Positions 36,601 to 50,400 of a DNA stretch of 64,000 nucleotides are shown in pieces. The notes beneath the pieces were generated by a model, which was not told where the DNA came from, searched no databases, and worked only from the letters and a program-made list of their open reading frames with translations. The position numbers were made by a program, and so were the translations under genes. Origin of the DNA: Sphagnum magellanicum (taxonomy: Eukaryota > Streptophyta > Sphagnopsida > Sphagnales > Sphagnaceae); the NCBI GenBank assembly GCA_021904315.1, contig CM038919.1, positions 12,517,666 through 12,581,665 of the forward strand. The letters run 5' to 3'. Numbering within the stretch: the first letter of the stretch is position 1; each line of letters begins with the position of its first letter.

Positions 36601-37454
36601 AGTTATAATCTTTTCTTAGGTTTAGAAGTTGTTGCTATTATTTACTCCACATGAATTTTTAAAATTTTAGGATTTGCAATGAGAAACCACCATTGCTTGC
36701 ACACACAATACTTTTAGAACAAAAAAGGAAATGCCAACCTTGTTAAGATTGTATCCTATAGTTTTAGGGGCAAAGTTCCCAATAAAAACTCATCCATGTA
36801 TGTTGAATCATCGTGCCAAATCCTTTGCCTAGTTTGGACAAGTTTATTATCCCTGCTAACTTGTCTCATGTACTAGTACAAGAAATCATGTCTATGTCAA
36901 CCCATGTGTTTGCAATTTGTGTCCAAGTCAACCATTTTTGTGACTATAAATGTTACCATCTTTTATGGCACCATGTAAAAATGACTTGAAATCATATATG
37001 CAAGTACAAAATGGTTTTAAGGTGCATATGTAATTATGACTTGTGACTATTACTAATTTGGATAAAAATGTAGTCATATCATAGAATGACCAATGGCATC
37101 CAATGATAGATGAAATTTTAATTGTTTTTGCAACTAATAATGTGGTTCATAGGTAACTAAACACCATGTAAAATCTTATTGAATTTGAATCATGATTACA
37201 ATAAAGTTTGAAGGTTTGTGAAAATTTCGAAGGACCAATGGAAAGGGTAAAAAAGAACCACCATTTTCAATTTTCAAAATAATAGGGTAATGTGTAAGTA
37301 TCAATGTTTTTTTTTAACAAATGGGATTGTTGGATTGATGGTTTGAATTTTTTAATAAATTAGCTAAAATGAAACACTACTTCAATGTAGTAGTGATTTA
37401 TACATAAATGTTTTACACATTATTATTTATTTATTTATTAAATTTTTGTTGTAA
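33604..37454. other. AT-rich intergenic DNA
   Basis: No gene is recognised. 34560-35190 contains short Lys/Asn-rich open patches that could be a very old coding relic, but no domain is visible. Confidence 0.5.
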
Positions 37455-38225
37455 CCAAAAGAAGACAACTAAGGTTAGAATAACCAAAAATAATTGAAAA
37501 TATCCTAAGGTGGAATAACCAAAAATAAACTAGGTTGGAATAATATAAAATGCTTTAAAATAGCCTAAAATAGCTCAAGGTGGAATAGTTTAGAATATCT
37601 TAAAGTGGATTGAAATAGAGTAATTAAAATAGCCTAGGGTAGAATAACCTAGACTAACTGAAAGTGACCTAAAATAGCATGGGGTGAAATAATTTAAAAT
37701 AATTGAAAATAACTTAAAGTATGACAACTTAAGATGGAATAATTTATAATACTTGAAAATAACTTAAGATATAATAATTGAAAGTAGAATAACTTATAAT
37801 AATTAAAAACAACTTAGGGTATAATAATTAAAGGTGTAATAGTCTCAACTCGCTAAAAATATCTAAAAGTAAAATAGTTTAGAATAGTCAAAATTATTTT
37901 TTAAAAAATAACTAAGGTTGAATATCATAGAATAATTGATAATAAGTTAAATAGACAAAATAACCTGGAATATTCAATAATATCTAAGGGTAGAATAGCC
38001 TACAATGGAATAAACTAAAAATATCATGAGGTGGATTAAAACAAAATTCAACAAAAAAATCCTAAGGTATAATATTTTAAAATAATATGAGGTGGAATAA
38101 CCTATAATAATTGAAAATAACTTAAGGTATAATGGTTTAATATAATTTAAGGTGGAATAACTTAAAATATTCAAAATATTTAATGCAGAATAACTTAGAA
38201 TAATTAATAATAGCTTAAGATATAA
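37455..38225 (+). repeat. minisatellite of ~35-bp A-rich units
   Basis: About twenty degenerate units resemble 'aaggtggaataacctaaaat' plus 'aattgaaaatagctt'. The array ends abruptly near an (AT)n/'attaattaattag' tract. Confidence 0.7.
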
Positions 38226-41200
38226 AGGTAATTAATTAATTAGATTGGCTAGGTAATAAATAAAACAAATAATAGGTAGTATGTAGGTGGGCTAAACAAT
38301 ATATATATATATTTAATATGTTATAGTGTTTTGGTTATAATCAATTAATTAGGTAGGCTAGGTAATAGGTAGTAGGTAATAAATAGATATGCTTAATAGT
38401 AAGTATTTTATTATGTGAATATGTGATAGTGTTTCTATGCATGAAACAAAAGTTATGAGTTTGTTACATAATGTTGTAGTGTTTCCCTTTTATTAAAATG
38501 TATCCCATATCTTTTGTTTACAAGTTGAATTTTATAAAATAGATAGTTAGATGAAAGAATGAATTACTCATGTTATGCATTATAGACATTCAAAATGCAT
38601 ATGCCATTTGGGATGAGCCAATAAAAAAGCCTTACCCATGAACAAAAAAAATCTAGGATACTACCTACCTATTTGACCTATGCTAGATTGTTTATTTAAG
38701 CCTAGCCAAGGATTGTTGGATGGATTATTGTCATGTGATACATCATAGTCAACTATGAAACACTTCATTTAATTACATATTTTAGTCATAAACCCAATTA
38801 CAAATGACCATGTTAGATCATCATATGTGATTATATTTCTTAATTGTAAAACTAGTTGTCAATGCCCATGCCACATAGGTTGTATAATAATTGGATGAAA
38901 AGTTGGTATTAACCACACTTCAATTCAACTACCATTTCAAATTGGCGCCACGTAATGTCATTTCTAACTAAGATTTTATGCAACTTGTCCAAAGTGAATA
39001 AACATTATAGTAGTTGCATTTGGCATTTGTGAGTTAAAATAAATCATAAAACCAATCATTAGTATGAGAATTCCTTGTAATGTATATGTTCAAGCAATCC
39101 TCTCCAACACCTGAAAAGAAAATGTGTGTGAGCATCATAGATCTATCTATCAAATTTAGTTTTGGATCTATGGATTTTTCCCTTAAAACTTTATGAAACA
39201 CTATAATTATTTTTTGCTTGGATTTTTTTTCAAATGTTTTTTTTTTTTGGGTTAAGCCCAATGCTTCTTTTTTCCACTTTTTCCAACCACAAACAAAAAC
39301 CCAAAACACCCAAGGATTGATCTTTCTAGTTTTAAGATGACAACAATTGTATCAATTGTTTCAACTTTGTTCCCAATCAATTGGGAAAGTGCCACCATCA
39401 TGGAGATTATAATCCTAGGACTAGCTCTCTTCAACTTCTACATTCCTCTTTCTTCCAATCTTTAAAGCTCCTATAATGCCCTCTTGTTGGTTGCTTTTTT
39501 TTTTCCAACCATGGCCACCATGGGCAAAAAAACAAATCCTTATCTTTCATCCCCTCTCCATCTTTCTCCTTCCCCCCCAACTCATCCCCTCCCTACCTCC
39601 TCCTTGCTTACATCTTAAAATACCTAGTTAGTTTAGTTTCCTTTACAACACATAAAACTCCCCACATTCCATTTTTTTGTTTTTGCATTACATTTTGGTA
39701 CCTAGTTTTGCACGAACCCTTCATATATATCCTAAAAAAAACCCATCAAAATCAACTTGGGGGCGGGGGGAGAAGAGGGTTTGAATTTTTATTATTATTA
39801 TTAAATAAAATTTTGGTATGCCAGATAGAAACTTGCAAACAAATTCCTGGTTGTCACATATGTCGCATAACATTATATGTTAGGGTAATTTTTTTTTAAG
39901 GTGTACCACATAGGATGAAAAAGGCTCAATCCTTACTATAATCCTTTTTTACCTTATAAAAAATAATGAGTCAAAAGTTGTCAAAATTTTCAAAAGGACT
40001 ATATTTTAAACCATTATGATTATAGATTCCATCATAATCATCCATAAATGTGTCTTTACATGGTAAAAGGGACTAGGTAAAAAAAACAAAAAAAAGTGAT
40101 GTTATGACAAGATTTTGATACACCTTAAAGAATTTAGACACATCATTCCAACCCAAAAGGTGTAATCATATATCAACCTAACATGGTATAATTCTTGACA
40201 TCTAACACATTCACCTTTAATGGCACATGTAATTAAAAAATAAGTTCCTTCACAAACTATATTGTAAACAAAATTTAAAACATTTTATCACAATCATATT
40301 AACTTCATAGAATACTGCAATGAAATTGATTACAACATGAGCTTCCATGAATTTTCAACTTAAGCTTTAGATCAAACTATATGATTAACCACGACTTGAT
40401 AAAAAAGAAATAACATAATGGAAGGAAGGTTACTATAACCCTCCTAAATAAACTTCTAAATATCCTCTTTCACAATGGGACAAGATTCCACATACGTTAA
40501 CAACAAAAGGTCATGTTAGGTTATGTGGGATGTCATATGCATACATGACCTAGCACAAGTGTTGTAGTTAGTAGTGGTGCCACACAAACATCTTGTGAGT
40601 TTTTATGGACAATGGCACATAATGATAATCTTGAAGTAATCTAATGTTGTCTACATCACATTTGTTATCTTGTTCTTCAATCCATTGCAAATGTTTACTA
40701 AATGCTTTCACATTAGCATGTAAATGTATTTTGCAACTTTTATGGTGGCATGGGTTTTGTGAATTTTAACACTAACAATATCCTATGCAACTATCTTGCA
40801 ACTAGTATAGTCACACATGTAATGCCACTAACAACTATGTATGCAACTACAATAATTGCACATACAACTACATTTTCTCATGCATTTTTTACACACCATA
40901 TGGAAATTATCAATCAAATTATGATAATGTGTTCCAACGAACTATAATGAATTGCCATGTGGACATAAATAAAATATAATAACTATTACTTGTTTATTTC
41001 CTAGCAAATGGTAGAATATTGCCAAGTGCAAAAATATGGTTTGCCACAAGGAAAATATTTAATGTAATTAAATATGTTTTATGAATTTTCTAGCAAATGG
41101 TGACTTGCCATGTGTAGATTTAGTCTACAAATAGTAATAAAATAATTACATAAAAGATAAAATTATGTAGAATCCACCAAATAGTTAATTGCCATGTGGA

Positions 41201-42244
41201 CCCCTTAATACAAAATGGCAATTGTCAAATAAGTTTTAATGATATTCCAACTCACATCTAATATATAACATGTTGCCACATGGCAATAAAATATTCAAAA
41301 TCTTGTATTTGATCTTTATCTAATGGTCAAAATTGTTTACAAATGATCACATGGCTAAATCAAGAATGTCCATCGTTTAACACGTGGCAACATTTAAGTG
41401 AACTATAAATTGTACTCATAAGTGTAATTAATAATAAATATTACTTGCAAAATTAGTTGCAAAGGTTGGGTGCATGTAGGCTACATAGGTCTATGTCATA
41501 CTTAACATCATCCATGATAATGGATGAAAAATTGGTTGGTATCATGTTGATAGTTACAAGAGTTTGCAATTACTCATGCAACTTCATTGCCACGTGGTCA
41601 TCATATTTCTTAGTAGTGTGAAAATTGTGTAAAAATTGCTTCAAATATTTTCAATTTAATTATTTTCTTCTCCACAAACAACTTTCCAAAGATTATGTGG
41701 GTGTGTGTGTGTGTACTTTTAATTTAAATTCAAAAAATGGTTTGAATAAGATTCATAATTATCTATAAATTTTCGTGGATCTAAATAGGAATATTAAATG
41801 AACCCAATAGATTTTTTTTTTGATTTTTCATTTATAAATATTTTTATATCATAATTACCCACAAATTTCCCTAGAAATAGTTCTTCTAATGTTTCATGTT
41901 GTTTTTTGTTGCCATTTATTATTGATTTGCAATGAGTTTCTTTTGAATTTGAAAGTAAATTGCATTAAATTTTTGTGGTAATAATGCAAGTGTTCTATGA
42001 CATTCTTTACAAGTGCTTATAAATTGGGGCAACTTTTTTGCATGACAAAAGGGAATTGATAATGTTATGTGTATTGCTTGCTTTGTGTAAACATTTGTCA
42101 AACATTAAAAAATGCATTTCCCAATTTGTTTTCATTTAGATGTTTTAATTTGTTTAAATGTTTTACATTTGTTCAACATTGATTTCATTTGTTGAGTAAC
42201 AAACTTATCCACTTTTGTTAAATAAAAAATCATATATATTAATT
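38226..42244. other. AT-rich intergenic DNA with a ~100-bp repeated theme
   Basis: Between about 40940 and 41400 the motif 'ttgccatgtgga' recurs at irregular ~100-bp spacing after 'agcaaatggt'. A short (GT)n lies near 41699-41714. No gene is seen. Confidence 0.5.
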
Positions 42245-42760
42245 CACTACGTCCGTCTGTCTGTCTGTCTGTCCGTCTGACGGGGGTTTTGGGGGGTGGG
42301 GGAAGGAGAGGCCGGTGAAACAGTGGGCGACCGGTGTCAGTCTATGATGGGGGTTGGACCACCACGGTTTCCGTGCACAAACCGTCTCCACAAAGCATTG
42401 CAGCCGTCTGAAGGGTAGGAATGACGATCAGATCGCATCCCTTTCCCACCACACCAAAGGCGAATATAAAAACCTTCCCCTCTCCCCCCCCCCCCCCCAC
42501 TACCAAAAGAATCGGTGGTTATATAGAGGAGCATGTTTTCAGAAATTTCCAAAACTTTCGGGAATTAAGGTTCAAAATGTCAGAACCGAGGTTTTGGGTT
42601 TTTTCACGTCAGGTAAGGGAGTAAATACCCGGACTGATAACATGAGGATACACACGACTGGTTCTGATATTCGCACAACGTCGGTTGGGACCACTGCGCG
42701 TTCGGGGTGGCTGGAGTGGTGTAGCCACGGGTGTCCGAAGGTCACGAGTACCACTAGTAT
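42245..42760. other. isolated GC/CpG-rich island with TATA-like box
   Basis: About 500 bp with many CpGs sits in DNA that is otherwise AT-rich and CpG-poor. It begins with a (GTCT)n tract (42251-42280), has a TATA-like 'gaatataaaaacc' (about 42462-42474), a C-run (about 42486-42499) and GT/AG-like sites ('caggtaaggga' at 42610). It could be a promoter/first exon of an unrecognised transcript, a solo LTR or a transposed gene fragment. Frames are short. Confidence 0.4.
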
Positions 42761-45225
42761 AATATACAACAATAGTGTATGTCCATCCAATATTACTTGT
42801 GCATTTTTATTTGATTCCCATAAAGATTCTACGATTTTTCAAAATACATTTGTTCATATATCGTTTGCTTTATGTTCCATGAATAGTGTTCATTTACATA
42901 ATGTGAATTACAAAGCTAAAATATAAATGTCTTCATCTAGTTGCAACTTTAATTAAAACATGATCAAATGTAATTTGTCACATATTCCTATTTCTATCAA
43001 ATTTATAAGATCTGAATTGCAATTTCATGTAAATTTATTGTAAAAGATTATGTTCCTTTAATGGTCATTATTTTTTTGTTGATTTCATTTGAGATTTTGG
43101 GTAATGATACTCACAAATTGCTTGATGTCTTTTCTACATATCTAGATGATGTGTTGATGAATTTTATATTATGCAATTCTTTTGAAAGAATTTTTTGATC
43201 AATCATTAAATATTATCAACATAAATTTCAATGTCATAATTAGATGAAATATCAAATTGAGGGGAATCTGTAAAACATAACAATCCACGATCATCAATTA
43301 ACCCATCAACTAGAAATTATGATACAAAAAAACAATCTTAGCTTGACCATATAAAATATTAATTTTCTAAATAATCTTTCAAAGACTTATATTGATTCAA
43401 TGTTCACATTATTGTGGGATCATTTATAATATTTATAAATGTTTGTTACAATTTGATATTTAGATTTATATAAATCATTCAATGTTTCCATAAATACTAG
43501 CCATTTATTAATATGTGTAATCAACGATACAAAATAAGTTGGAGGTTTAAGTTACTTGATCATATTAAACACATTTTTAAAAAAGTGATGTTATCTAAAT
43601 ATGTTCTTATGTGTTTTAATGCATTATAAGGTGTAGATCATATTTCAATATTTTATTTAAATTCAAATTTATGCAAATGTAAAAGATGGTGTTATTAAAT
43701 CATAACTCTTTGTATAAGAAATTGTTAATAACCATCAAAATTTTATACATGTATACCACCCACCCATATACATGTAAATTACCACACCTAATGTCACAAA
43801 GTCCATAACTAAGTGATGATTCCCAAAACCACATTGATTAACTCACACTAGTGTAAATGAATTCTTGTGAAAACCTTTCGTGCTTGAAGAACATATTGAT
43901 AACTAACATTGAATTAATGAGATTTGATATATCAAAAATTTAAAAAATTCATTTGGATTGTGTTTAAATGCTTCACATAAAGGTATAAATATGGTTTCAA
44001 AAGCATGTGATGGATTGCATCAAAGGAGATCCATGAAATTGTGATGTATCAAATCATCATAAATTGGCTAAATTGTTGGTTTGAAGGCAATTAATGTGTT
44101 TAGTTCTTACACTTGCTACTAGCTATGGCTTGACTTATGGACCCATTATTTTCTAGAATTATACAACTTGAAGTTTAGGTTGTAGAATCTACTAATGTTT
44201 GCATTTTTCAAAATGTTTTTTCAAAAATGTGTTTCCTATAGAAAAGATTTTATTGCATAAAGGCATTTCTTCAAAACTAATTTGTAATTGTAACATTAGT
44301 TTGCAATTGCAATGACACAAATTTCTATAAAATATTGTGCACTAAAACATTGGTAGCAAAATCTCTCTCAAAATGATAGGTTACACTTGCTTCTATAAAT
44401 TGAAATTTTTCCTTGTTTCATGTACATATTGTAAGTGGGTCATGAAAAAGGCCTCCAAGTAAATCCTTGGATTATCACAAGGCATGCATGGAAATTTCAA
44501 TCCAATCGTGAAGTTCCTTGATCTTTCATAGACATATTTTTAGACTTGAAGCAAGCTATGCGGGTCTCTTCAAATTTTCAAATATTTGAATGTTTAGTAG
44601 GTGTTATTCATACACACATAATGATTGATGACAACAAAGAAAATGTAGGACCAACCTTGCATAACTTTAGATTGACTACAAGCATCCAAAATCTTCCAAA
44701 AGATGAGACCAATAATATTTATGCAATGTTTAAGGAGCATGATGCATGGAGGAAAATCACATAAAATATGATATTAATATTCTTCCAAGAGATCATGGAA
44801 GTGGTTCATCTTGTCCAAGTTCCTCACATCTGCATAAGTTTAAAAATGTTTGAAATGTTATGCAACACACTTGCAAGCACAATAACACATCTTAGGTTCT
44901 ATGATCAGTTTAAAAACCCACTATTGTTTTTTTCAACTATGTTTATAATTACTTTGTCACAAAAATTACTATGTAGTTGCAAAGGCCATCAAAATGGCAC
45001 ATTGGTTTTGCAACTATAGTCAATATAACAATTTGTTCAATTTTTTGATAAATATATTATTATTTTTAATTTATATTAATATATTTGAATGATTTAAAAT
45101 TAAGAATTCAAAAATACCATTTACTTTTGCAACTAATAACAACTAATAACTACTCAATTTCTAAGGATGACGATGTGACATGCCATGTGTCAACAAGGTG
45201 TTACAACTAGTGGTCAACCTCAAAA
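42761..45225. other. AT-rich intergenic DNA
   Basis: No gene, RNA or ordered repeat was recognised. Confidence 0.5.
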
Positions 45226-45229
45226 CATT

Positions 45230-45535
45230 AATTTCAATAAAATTGCATTTATTGATTGGTTTAAAATTTTCATAATGGCAAAACATGTCTTTTATGACTT
45301 CTCCTATGCAATTATAATGTCCAACACGATTAAGAAAACAATTAATAATGTTTTTAACAACTATTAATCAACTTCATGAAACTAATTTCAATAAAATTGT
45401 ATTCATTGATTGGTCAAAAGTGTTCATAATGCTAAAACATGTTTTTTACGACTTATCCTATGCAACTATAATGTCCAACATAGTTAAGGAAACGATTAAA
45501 AATGTTTTTAACATCCAATAATTAATCTTATGATT
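45230..45535 (+). repeat. 154-bp tandem duplication
   Basis: Two direct copies start at 45230 and 45384, each beginning 'aatttcaataaaattg' and sharing 'gtccaacacgattaag'-like and 'atgtttttaaca' segments. Confidence 0.75.
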
Positions 45536-46079
45536 CATGCAACTAACAAAAATGACTACAAAAACAATTACAATTGCATAGGATCAATCATTTTATTAGC
45601 CAAGTTTAATTTATAATTTTAACACAATTTAACCAAATTAGCCATGTATTGCTTTAATAATGAACTTTATCTTAATTTCTCCAAATTTATGTTTATTTCC
45701 CATTGTTAAGTATGTTTAACATAAAAATTATGTTTAGTTTCATTTATATTTTTTAAACCATGTTTAACTTAAATCATTATTTTAAATATAAATTATATTG
45801 ATTTAACCATACATTAACAATTTTCAACCATGCTTAGCCTAAATAATTATGTTTCAAGGTGTTTAGATAGCCTAAGTGATTGTTTTAAACCAAAATTATT
45901 TAAAGTAATTGTGCTTAGCCATGTTTAGATTAACTTAATCTATGTCTAGCCTAAATTAGCCTAGTTTAATTTAATTCAACCTTAAATTAGCCTAGGTCTA
46001 ACCCAATTTAATCTAAGTTGAGCCTAAAACCTAAGTAGTCCCAATTAGATTAAACTAAATTAATTTACTTTTAACATAG

Positions 46080-46830
46080 GGATGCTTAGGTTAACCTAGG
46101 TTAGACTTGTAGGTAGTCTAGGTTGACCTTATTCATCTTAAATCAATTTAAGGAAGTTTAGGTTAACCTAGGCTAGGTTGGTAAGTAGTAGGTAGGTAGA
46201 CCTATGTCAACTTAGGGTTGCTTAATTTAAATTAGTTGAATTTAATTTGAGGCTAAAATTTTTTATCTTTAAAATTTTGTGTTTAATATACTTAACATAA
46301 AAAAATGTGATAGTGTAATGGATGAGGACTTGAACCCCAAAATGGAGGTGAAGGGTTCAAGTCCTTGTTGTTGTAACTTATGATACCTAGGCCACATAAC
46401 CTAGGTTAGGTAAATTAGTTTAAACTACCTAAGCTAAGAGGTCGAGGTTTGTTTTTAACATAGGGCACCTAACCTATGTTAGGTAGTTTAGCTAGATTAG
46501 GTTAGGTTGACTTTTGGCTAGGCTAACTACTTAGGCTAAGTTAGGTTGACTTTTGCTCACGTGTTCAATGATTCATAATTGAACATGTGTTTATAAATTT
46601 TTGACACATGTCATCCATTCATTAAGGCATCTTAATTTGTGACTCTTAGTAGAATGAGACAACTAAGTTGACATGGCATACCAAGGTCAATGATGACATG
46701 GAATTTCAATATTATAAGAAAATTAAAAAATCTTAGTTGATAAGACAAATAGGCTTTAAAACTATATGTCCTTTGTGACTAAATGGGTGAAACAACATGG
46801 GTTTAACAACTCAATAATTGCTAGTCGCAA
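46080..46830 (+). repeat. left arm of ~750-bp inverted repeat
   Basis: Matches 49270-50400 in reverse orientation over almost its whole length. Shared landmarks in order are 'agtaggtaggt', a SINE-like box pair, 'aacttatgatacct', 'cctaacctaggttaggta', 'ttgacacatgtcatccat' and 'aaatgggtgaaacatgggtt'-like sequence. See the right arm. Confidence 0.7.
46308..46366 (+). repeat. tRNA-derived SINE-like fragment
   Basis: 'gatagtgtaatggatgagga' resembles a pol III A box and 'aagggttcaagtcc' a B box, at tRNA-like spacing. It lies within the left inverted arm. Confidence 0.5.
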
Positions 46831-47005
46831 ATGTCCTTTTTAACTAATACATAATCATAAAGGCCAATCGTAAAATCCAAAATGTGTTGTAATGAAATTT
46901 CCTTGTTTAAATACAAAAATTGTTTTTTTTTTTCTTTGATAATATAATTTTGATTATGGATTACAAGTTCTATCATTATCATGACATATAAGTGAACAAA
47001 TGGTT

Positions 47006-47305
47006 CCAATGTTTTGTAGTGCATATCTCTCGCAACAATGGACTTCATTGGATTTGGAAAAATGTGAATTTTGAACACTAGCAAAGTATTCTAGAGGCAA
47101 TGGATCCCATGTTTCATTGTGCATTATGTGCTAGCATGGGATATATGCAATGTTGTGTTCCAATGTTTTGTAATGCATTTTTCTTCTAGCAATGGACATC
47201 ATCAAACTTTGCAAAGTGTGAATCTTGAATGCAAGAAAATTGTTTAAAGGTGGTAGGTCTCATGTTTCATAATGCATTGTATGATGGCATGGGATACATG
47301 TAATT
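47006..47305 (+). repeat. 154-bp tandem duplication
   Basis: Copies start at 47006 and 47160 ('ccaatgttttgtagtgcat' / 'ccaatgttttgtaatgcat') and share 'atggacatcat'- and 'catgtttcat'-containing segments. Confidence 0.75.
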
Positions 47306-49269
47306 AAGAAAATTTATGTTAGTTGTGGGTAAATTAAGGTTTTAAATTTTTTTATCCTTTTATGATAATTTCCAACATGGTTATCAATAGGACTTGGGCT
47401 AGGCTCATGTTGTTTTGAAAATTTGGGAATCCATGAAGAAGTAGATGCATGATGACTAGCTATCACAACCTCAACTAATTCTTGTGTATGTTGATGCAAA
47501 ATATGATTAAAGTAGAATTGGGTACCATGAAACATTAACAATAATTCATGGCACATGTAATATAATCGAAATGGTTACAAAAACCATGGTGGAGTGTGGT
47601 GGCTCTTGGAAAATAGATTTTTTTTTAAAAATGAGGGGTAACAAAACCTTCAATTGGAAAGAGTGCAAATTTTCTAAGATGTACATGATGACAAGGGTTC
47701 AATTAACAATGTATTGGTGAGGTTGGGCATTGTTTCACAAAACTATTTGTGGCACAAATGTAAGAATATTATGAGCAAATTTAAGATGTAATTATCGATG
47801 ATAAACAAATAGTTGTCACAAGCATGTAGGGTGAAGGCATGATAAAGTATACACAAAAAATATTATAAGCAACAAAATACAAAGGTCTCTAAATAAAAAT
47901 ACTAACAAGTAACTGATTTTATGGGGATAATAATATTAATTTTGGGTACATTGCATTTCTTACTCTTGTTCCAATGGACTTCAAAAGCTAAATTACTATA
48001 ATCATGTCTTTTTGAACTACTTGCAAATACTTGAATTTGACATAAAATTTGTGTCAATTTGAAAAATAAAATCTAATTACTTGAAACTAAGTGAAATGTT
48101 TTTACAAGTATTTAGTTTTTTTCACACACCTCAATATTGATGTGGCGAACATCCTAAAATAAGTTTTTTGGTGATTGGAGTTTGTTTCCACAACTAAAAT
48201 CATCCCCAACCTTTGAAAAACGATGTAATTGTTGGGGATATTTCTGGGGTATTTTTTCAAGTCCAAATGATATAACACAAATTGCTTTGATAAGCTAAAG
48301 GCAAGCTAAAGATGCCCATAAAAAAAACTAAAAGTTTAATTTGTTTTGAAATGCTAGAGGAAGGCTAAAAGTTTAAAAGATTTGTTTTTGGTTTCCTAGT
48401 AGAATATAAGGTAGCAAGTATGTAAAAAATATTTTGCTTACACCTATGGAACAATGCAATTATTTCTTGAATTTGGTTTTATTGACTATAGAGGTTTTCA
48501 AAAAATCGCTTGAAAGAGAAAAAATTCTTTTAAAAAGGAACAAATCCAAAATTTAGGGTATATGCAATAACATGTTTTTTCTTCTTGTGGAGATTTCAAA
48601 TTCTTCTTCATCATTGAAATTGCAACATCCAAAGTTGTGAAAATATGCCATGGGTTATAAATTACAACTAGATTTGCATTTATTACAAGAACAACTACAC
48701 ATTGGGGTGAAACAATCCAATTAAGTTTGTAAAAAAATATGTAATGCCACAAATGATTGGGTAGTGGACCATGTTACTTGTTTTTAAATAGATTCCATGA
48801 AATTATGTGTGCATGAATGTTAAGGACCAAACAAATGTCCTTGTAATCAATCATGATTTTTTAATGAAAAAATCAATAAAAAAATTTCTTTTTGTTATTT
48901 TTGCCCCTTGTTCAACTTGACCCAAATGCCATTTTGAATTATTTGTTTGGAATGAACATTCATTTTGACTAGTGTATTTTTTACTAATGTTTTCACTATA
49001 ACCAATATTTCCAAAAATATTGTCAATTTTAAGTATTGTTTTTGGCCCAAACAAATTGTTGTTCCATTTATTTTTAAAAATATACTTTAAAAAATTGACA
49101 ATATTTTATTAATGTCAAGTTGGTAAATATGTAATTAGGTAGGCAGGTGAAAAAAAAGTTGACAAGTAGCCTATCTAACTACCTAATAACCTACCTATTT
49201 ACCTAATTTACTTACCCTACCCAAGGCTTTACACAACAACATATTTTTGGTTTTGCAACTAGCCTTTTA

Positions 49270-50400
49270 CAACTACATATTAGTTAGAAAAAAACATATG
49301 TGACTAGTGGCTAATGAGTTGTTAAACCCATGTTTCACCCATTTAATAGTAAGGGATGTTCAATTGCAAAGCCAATCGTTTTAACAACTAGGTTTTTGAA
49401 ATTTTTTTATAATGAAATCCCATGTCATCATTAACTTTGGTATGATGTGTAAAGTGCATGCCATTTCAGCTTAGTCATTTTATTCAATTAAGTCTTACAA
49501 AATACACCTTGATGGATGGATGACATGTGTCAAAAATTTATAAACATGTTATGAGTTATTGCACATGACCAAAAGTCAACCTAGTTTAACCTAACTAATC
49601 TAATTACTTATGTTAGGCAACTTAGGCTACCTAACCTAGGTTAGGTGGCTTAGATTAAAAATAAATGTCAAACTCCTAACCCAAGAAACCTAAACTAGGT
49701 TATCTAACTTAAACTAAGTGGTTTAGGTATCATAAGTTGCAAAAGTATATATATATATATTTATTTGTTGTTTTTTGCCAACTTCTTCCTTAATCAGATT
49801 TAGAACTACAACACCAAAGAGAAAGATAAAATTAAATTTATCGCACCCTTTAACTTGCCATGCTTGTATGCTAATAGGAGCCAACCCTACCAATTGATGA
49901 TGTTTTTGCAAAAAGCCACAAGTTGTGTTGTTGAATTTTAAATTCATCACACATTACTTCACATTTTCATTATGGCAAGTAATGGAAAAAAACTTACAAC
50001 TTGTAACATAGATCAACTTTGTTGATTAATCAAAACATTTTTGAATTTGTGACAAGTTTTAGCATTAGTATGAGTTCGTTGACCATGTAAATGTAATCCT
50101 ACATTATGGCAAAAACCATCTAGACTTGAACCCCTCACCTTCACTTGGGGGTTCAAGTCCTCATCCACTGCACTACGACACTTTTTATACTAATTATATT
50201 TAACACAAAGTTATAAAGCTCAAAATTTTTAGCCTTGAATTAACCTTGGCCACCCTAAATTGATTTAAGTCAACCTACCTACTATTTACCAACTTAGTGT
50301 AGACCTCACTAAGTTGACTTAAATGAGTTAATTTGTTAACATATATTACTTACTAACCTAGCTTAAGTTAACCTAGGCATTTTTAGGCTAAAAAAAACCA
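49270..50400 (-). repeat. right arm of ~750-bp inverted repeat
   Basis: The reverse complement of 46080-46830, interrupted by about 360 bp of unrelated sequence at 49745-50105. Together the arms bracket about 2.4 kb without a recognised gene. The layout could be a long-terminal-inverted-repeat (Mutator-like or foldback) element or two copies of one dispersed repeat in opposite orientation. Confidence 0.65.
50122..50182 (-). repeat. tRNA-derived SINE-like fragment
   Basis: On the minus strand, 'agtgcagtggatgaggac' (A box) precedes 'gaggggttcaagtc' (B box). This is the inverted counterpart of 46308-46366. Confidence 0.5.

Noticed and set aside
46308-46366. Functional tRNA gene
   Set aside because: Boxes are present but stems do not pair into a cloverleaf and no 3' acceptor half is visible.
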